Below, one piece after another: positions 59,500-64,000 of a stretch of 64,000 nucleotides of DNA (positions are counted from its first letter, which is position 1; every line of letters begins with the position of its first letter). Position numbers and translations under genes: made by a program. Below the pieces are notes generated by a model that saw nothing but the letters and a program-made list of their open reading frames with translations, made no database searches and had not been told where the DNA came from. Source of the stretch: Nageia nagi (taxonomy: Eukaryota > Pinophyta); contig JBITNC010000001.1 of NCBI GenBank assembly GCA_050084985.1, positions 37,758,001-37,822,000 of the forward strand, read 5' to 3'.

Positions 59500-61105
59500 T
59501 GTTAATCAAAAGGTTTTCATAATTAGATCTGGTGAAATTTGATCACCATCTCCATATAAGGTTATAGACCACTTTGATCTTTTTAAGTATGAAATCCTTT
59601 TTTAGATTAAAGTGGTATATGACCTTAAATTCAAATGAATATGGTGACCAAATTACACCACATCTAAGTTTTAAAATATCTCCATTAGCTAAGAAGACCA
59701 AACCATCTTTTCAATGAGTTCCAATACATGAATATAATTAACTAGTAAAGTTGGGAGTTAATTTAATACCAAATGGTGTACTTAGATATTTTCATATCAC
59801 ATGGTCTTTTTAGATCTTTTAGTGCGAGGTCTAAATTTGTTGGAGGTTTTAAAGATATGTAGATAATATCATATTCATTTTTCATATCATATAGTGTATT
59901 TATATTATTTTATATCATATGGTATATAATAGAAATTATTTCAAAACATATGATGGATGAGGTGAACTTATCACTTTTGGACTAATTTTTGACACTTGAA
60001 AAAATTATGGGTTGGAAAATTGCTTTCCTTCTTCAACCCTGCTTTTGGGCCCCATTTTGAGACATATTTTGGAATGCTTTTTCTACAAGCATATAATTTT
60101 GAGGAAGTGGGTATATTAAAATCCAAATTATTATATCAAGAACCTTATTTGGTTCAATGGTGGTCTACTTATATAATCGTAAAAATAACATTTATTTATT
60201 TTTGATAGGGTTATTACAATAGTCATAACAATCACATGAACACAAAGATAAGCACAATAAGATTCAAATATTATCTCCAATAATGCTTAAATAATAAACA
60301 ATACCTATATTATCAAGAATTAAATAATTATGCTCAAGTGATTCAAATATGTTCTATAGTTTCAATTATGCTCAAATGATTCAAATATGCTCTACAATAT
60401 TGCTATACATCACAATTTATTTGTATAAATATTCTAATACATCCCAGAAATAAATGAGCCCAAAATATATGCCATTATTTTCTTCTTATCATTTTATCTA
60501 TATGATATAGTATCAACTTGGGAACCACATATTTTTCGGGTTAAGTATCACGAACATGTTTTTACCAACTTACCACTTTTGGACTAGGCTTTTATACTTA
60601 GAAAATGTCTGAGTTGAACAGTTGCTTTCCTTCTTTAATAAATTTTAAGATCATATGGTTTAAATCATTTCATATCACATGGTCTATTTAGATCTTTTAG
60701 TGGAAACTTTAAATTTTTTAGAGGTTTCAAATAACATATTTATCATTTTATGAGGTTTCATATCATATGTTGGTGTATTTAGATCATTTCCTATCATATG
60801 GTGCACTTGGATCAATATGGTGTACTTAGATAATTTCATATAATATTTTGGTGCATTTAGATAAGTTCATATCCATGGATTGGGACACTATAGAGGTGTG
60901 GTTAGGCATTCTTTAAAGTATCAAAGTATTGGATTAGGATAAGTAAGTTAAGAGATTGAACAATGATTGGTAAATTCCACTAGGCTATCCTTTAGGAGCC
61001 CAAGGCTAGTACTATGATTAAGCTCAGGTGCCTCGAGTAACAAAGGATGGTGTAGTTTGGAAAAATATGATAGAATGTGCTTTTAGACTACACCTTTTTT
61101 AAAAT
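59500..61105. repeat. AT-rich dispersed repeat family, copy B
   Basis: It shares GGGAACCACATATTTTT (about 60515) with copy A in the same orientation, and the GAGCTCAGGTGCC...CTACACCTTTTTT end (about 61020-61100) with copy A's left end in inverted orientation. It also contains an internal direct duplication: CTTTTGGACTA...TTGCTTTCCTTCTT at about 59970-60035 and 60570-60635. Boundaries are approximate and no transposase is encoded. Confidence 0.55.
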
Positions 61106-61349
61106 TAATTATTAAGCAATATGTTTAAACCTCCCTTTATATTACTTAAGGTGATGGTTATTAACCTCCATCAATAGTTTAAGGGGGAAAGTTAGAACTA
61201 CACCATTAGAACCTTAAGTGATGGTTTATGGTACCATAAGTCGATGCATATTAACTACCACCATAGACAATAGACATTGAGTGATGCAAGATTAGATAGT
61301 GGATAGATAACCATAGGTAAAGGGATTTGGTGGGGGTTTAGAACTACCT
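61106..61349. other. Spacer before copia element
   Basis: No feature was recognised. It may include the copia 5' end, but no LTR can be tested because the 3' part is outside the window. Confidence 0.4.
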
Positions 61350-64000
61350 TTGAAGGTCATTTTTGGTCTAGTGAATCAATATGTTAAGCTTGGGAATATG
61401 ATCAATATTGGAATGCTTATTCAATTGATAATATCCTTCTTCAATATGTACAATATGATCACACATATACCCTTCAAAAATATCTTAAAGTGTGATACAC
61501 ACTATGTGGGAAGCCTCCTTAATTCCTTAATACCTCAAGAACCAAGAAAGATAATATTTCTTCACATGGTTGTAGTCCTCTTATACACCAATCAAAAGGT
61601 GTTAAATGAGAAATGCCTACTTATGATATGATACCATATACCTACTTATGATATGGAAATAAGACAAATTCTATGATAATATAAGATTTAGGTAAGCTAA
61701 TGCAACAATGACTTATGAAGATAAATAATTAAACAAATTCATCTATATGAAATTGAGAAACATGAACAAGATGTAGCAATTATGATTTTAAAATACCCAT
61801 GAGCATAACTAAACCAATAATGCTATAATGTTTTAATTGTGCTAATAATGATAAAATAACAAAGGATTGTGATTTTTCCTTCAAGAGGTAAGAGATTTCC
61901 TCTTCCAAAAATGGCTCGAAGGTTATATAGTACAAGATGCAAATGGTAAGAACTTGTAAGAACAAATCCCTAATGCATACATACAAGAATGATAAAAGAA
62001 CTCCCTAGTTACCTTGCTCCATGAAAATCTAAGGAGAGTTATCTATATAAGCTTATTGAATTAGCTCCATGGATATGATTGCTTAAAACCTTAAAGAATT
62101 CTCATAAACATAGAAAGGATAATGCTTATAATGCTTGGAATCAAGGATACTTGGATACCTAAACATAAAAATTCATAATAATGAGATGTTATGTCTAAGC
62201 ATGAGAAAACACTTAGCAATAAAGTGTTGATAACCACTCTTAAGGAGCCATCAATAGCACTTGGTCCAATGAAGCCTCTCTTTAAAAAGGAGAACCATAA
62301 CCAAAAGAAGGGTTCTAATGCTCCTAAGAAGAACTTTAAGAAAGGTGTGAAAAAGAAGAATTATGACCATGATAATTCAAAAAAAATCAAAGCCAAATTT
62401 GATGAAAATTGTAATTTTTGTGGCATATATGGTTATATGGGAGCTAATTGCTTCAAGGAAAAGAAAGGGTGAGGTGAAAAATGATATAGAAAACTAAACA
62501 AATCTAATAATAAGAGGAATAAGAATTTTGCTTATGTTACTACCTTTTACTCCAAGTCTCATACTTTATCAAATGATTAGATTGTTGATTCTGGATGCAC
62601 TAATCACATGCATTTTCAAAAGGATAAGTTTGAAAACTTTCATAAGTATAGAAAAGATGCAGTTGTGATAGGTGATAATTCAATATTGGAAGTTCAAGGT
62701 GTTGGGAGTATGTTGATACAAGGGAAGATTCTTGAGAATATGCTTTATGTTACTAAACTCACTATGAGTCTCCTTTCTATAATTCAAGTTGCAAGGAAGG
62801 GTTACTCCTTTGAGTTTAAATCATACTCTTAGTGCATGAAAAATGGTATTACCACTTTGGTGAAAGGTTCAATGAAAGATGACCTTTACGTTATGGATCA
62901 ATCTCCAACAAATATGTGCCTTGCAAATAATGTTTGTTCTAAAAGCAATCTTTGGCACCATCAATTAGGCCACCTAAACCATAAGAACATTCAAGTCATG
63001 AAAGATCATGAACTTGTGGAAGGTTTTCCTATAATATCATCTATAATTGGTATTTGTGAGAAGTGTATTCTAGGTAAAATGAATTAGCAAAAGTTTCTAA
63101 AAGATAAGGCAACTAGAGCAACTAAATCTCTTTAGCTTGTGCATACAAATTTGATAGATCCATTTCCAACTAAGTCACTTGGGGGAGCATCTTATGTCTT
63201 GACCTTTATTTATGAATTTAGTAGGATGACATTTGGTTATCTTATAGAGCACAAGGATCAAACCTTTGATAGGTTCAAAGATTTCAAAGCTTTGGTAAAA
63301 AATCAATCTGGATTCAAAATTAATAAGTTAAGATCTGATAATGCGGGCAAGTATAATAACAATGAATTCAATGACTTTTGTACTAAGTATGGAATAAAGA
63401 GGTATTTTACTATCCCTTACACACCTAAATAGAATGGTGTAGTGGAAAGGAAGAATAGAACCATTCAAAAAATGACAAGATGTATGTTGGGAGATCTTCC
63501 TAGCTTCTTATGAGGTGAAGCTATAAATACTACAATATACATATTAAATAAGTATCCTACAAAAATAGTTGAAGGTAAAACTTCATATGAGGCATGGAAA
63601 GGAAAAAAACCTAACATGTCACACTTTAGGGTCTTTAGTTGTGATGCATATGCCTTTGTTGTTCCTGAAAAAAGAAAGAAGCTTGATAAGAGATACGAAA
63701 AGTATATCTTTATGGGCTATGATAATCAACATAGAGGTTACAATCTATACCAACCTTCCTTAAGAGAAATCTTTATGTCAAGGGATGTAAATTTTAATGA
63801 ACTACCTAAAGATTCTACTTCTTATGTGAACATTGATGACGGTGATGATTCTTTTATTGCTCCTAACTAGTTGGATGTCAATGTGGATTTATCACCTAAG
63901 TAACAAAACTCTCTGACACAAAGGGTAATAAGGAGTATGACCACTAATAAATCCTTAATTTCCAAATTTAATAACAAGAATGAGCCCTTATATTATAAAA
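61350..64000 (+). pseudogene. Ty1/copia element: gag end, protease, pre-integrase, integrase (runs off window)
   Basis: About 61350-62190 is degraded gag-like sequence. At 62191-62472 the basic C-terminal gag carries CNFCGIYGYMGANCF, a CCHC zinc knuckle with its His replaced by Tyr. Protease follows as VDSGCTNHM at about 62585, then LYVTKLTMSLLSI. The pre-integrase motif is LWHHQLGHLN (about 62950), then CEKCILGK. Integrase keeps LRSDNAGKY and NGVVERKNRT, but its first aspartate block reads L-V-H-T-N in place of L-V-H-x-D. It continues through KTSYEAWKGKKP to FMGYDN, the usual end of copia integrase. The stops seen are mostly TAG at Gln or Trp positions and one TGA for Trp. RT and the 3' LTR lie beyond the window. 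Confidence 0.88.

Overview
This 64 kb window is AT-rich plant nuclear DNA built almost entirely of nested, decayed transposable elements. It holds Ty3/gypsy and Ty1/copia LTR retrotransposons, an L1-type LINE, a TRIM, pol-less gypsy elements and one probable CACTA-like DNA transposon. The only clear host-gene sequence is a universal stress protein (USP) copy at 34984-35465, which carries lesions. Large spacers, old long-LTR gypsy elements and heavy nesting fit a large-genome seed plant, plausibly a gymnosperm; the sequence alone does not fix the species.

Layout. (a) 1-2244: unassigned, with a possible plant-mobile-domain fragment. (b) 2245-21472: an older minus-strand gypsy element split by a plus-strand gypsy element (3190-17539, LTRs about 2.0-2.1 kb, target duplication CCAAC). 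The inserted copy has gag, protease, an extra RNase H, RT, RNase H and integrase, then an unusual 3.6 kb third coding region. Every domain is broken. (c) 23540-33720: an L1-type LINE in two pieces. Its ORF1 carries a 269 bp TRIM with identical 64 bp LTRs (duplication AAATT). The gap between the pieces is filled by an AT-rich repeat family (copy A) and an unidentified possible exon. (d) 34984-35465: USP pseudogene, minus strand. (e) 35466-54320: a minus-strand copia element broken by two insertions. One is a pol-less gypsy element (35916-45096, duplication ATACT) with gag on the plus strand and a plant-mobile-domain (PMD) coding region on the minus strand. The other is a young gag-only element (47657-53562, duplication GAATG) with a nearly intact gag and a large minisatellite. 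(f) 55245-56351: CACTA-like non-autonomous element. (g) about 59500-61105: second copy of the AT-rich repeat family. (h) 61350 to the end: a plus-strand copia element running off the window.

How the parts relate. The gag-only and PMD-bearing gypsy elements encode no RT or integrase and would need enzymes from a relative elsewhere. Relative ages follow from nesting and LTR similarity judged by eye: the TRIM is youngest, then the gag-only element, then the PMD element, with the 3190-17539 gypsy and its host older. In-frame stops are mostly TAG/TAA where CAG, CAA or TGG is expected, and several catalytic acidic residues are lost by G-to-A changes. This is the pattern expected of methylated, silenced DNA.
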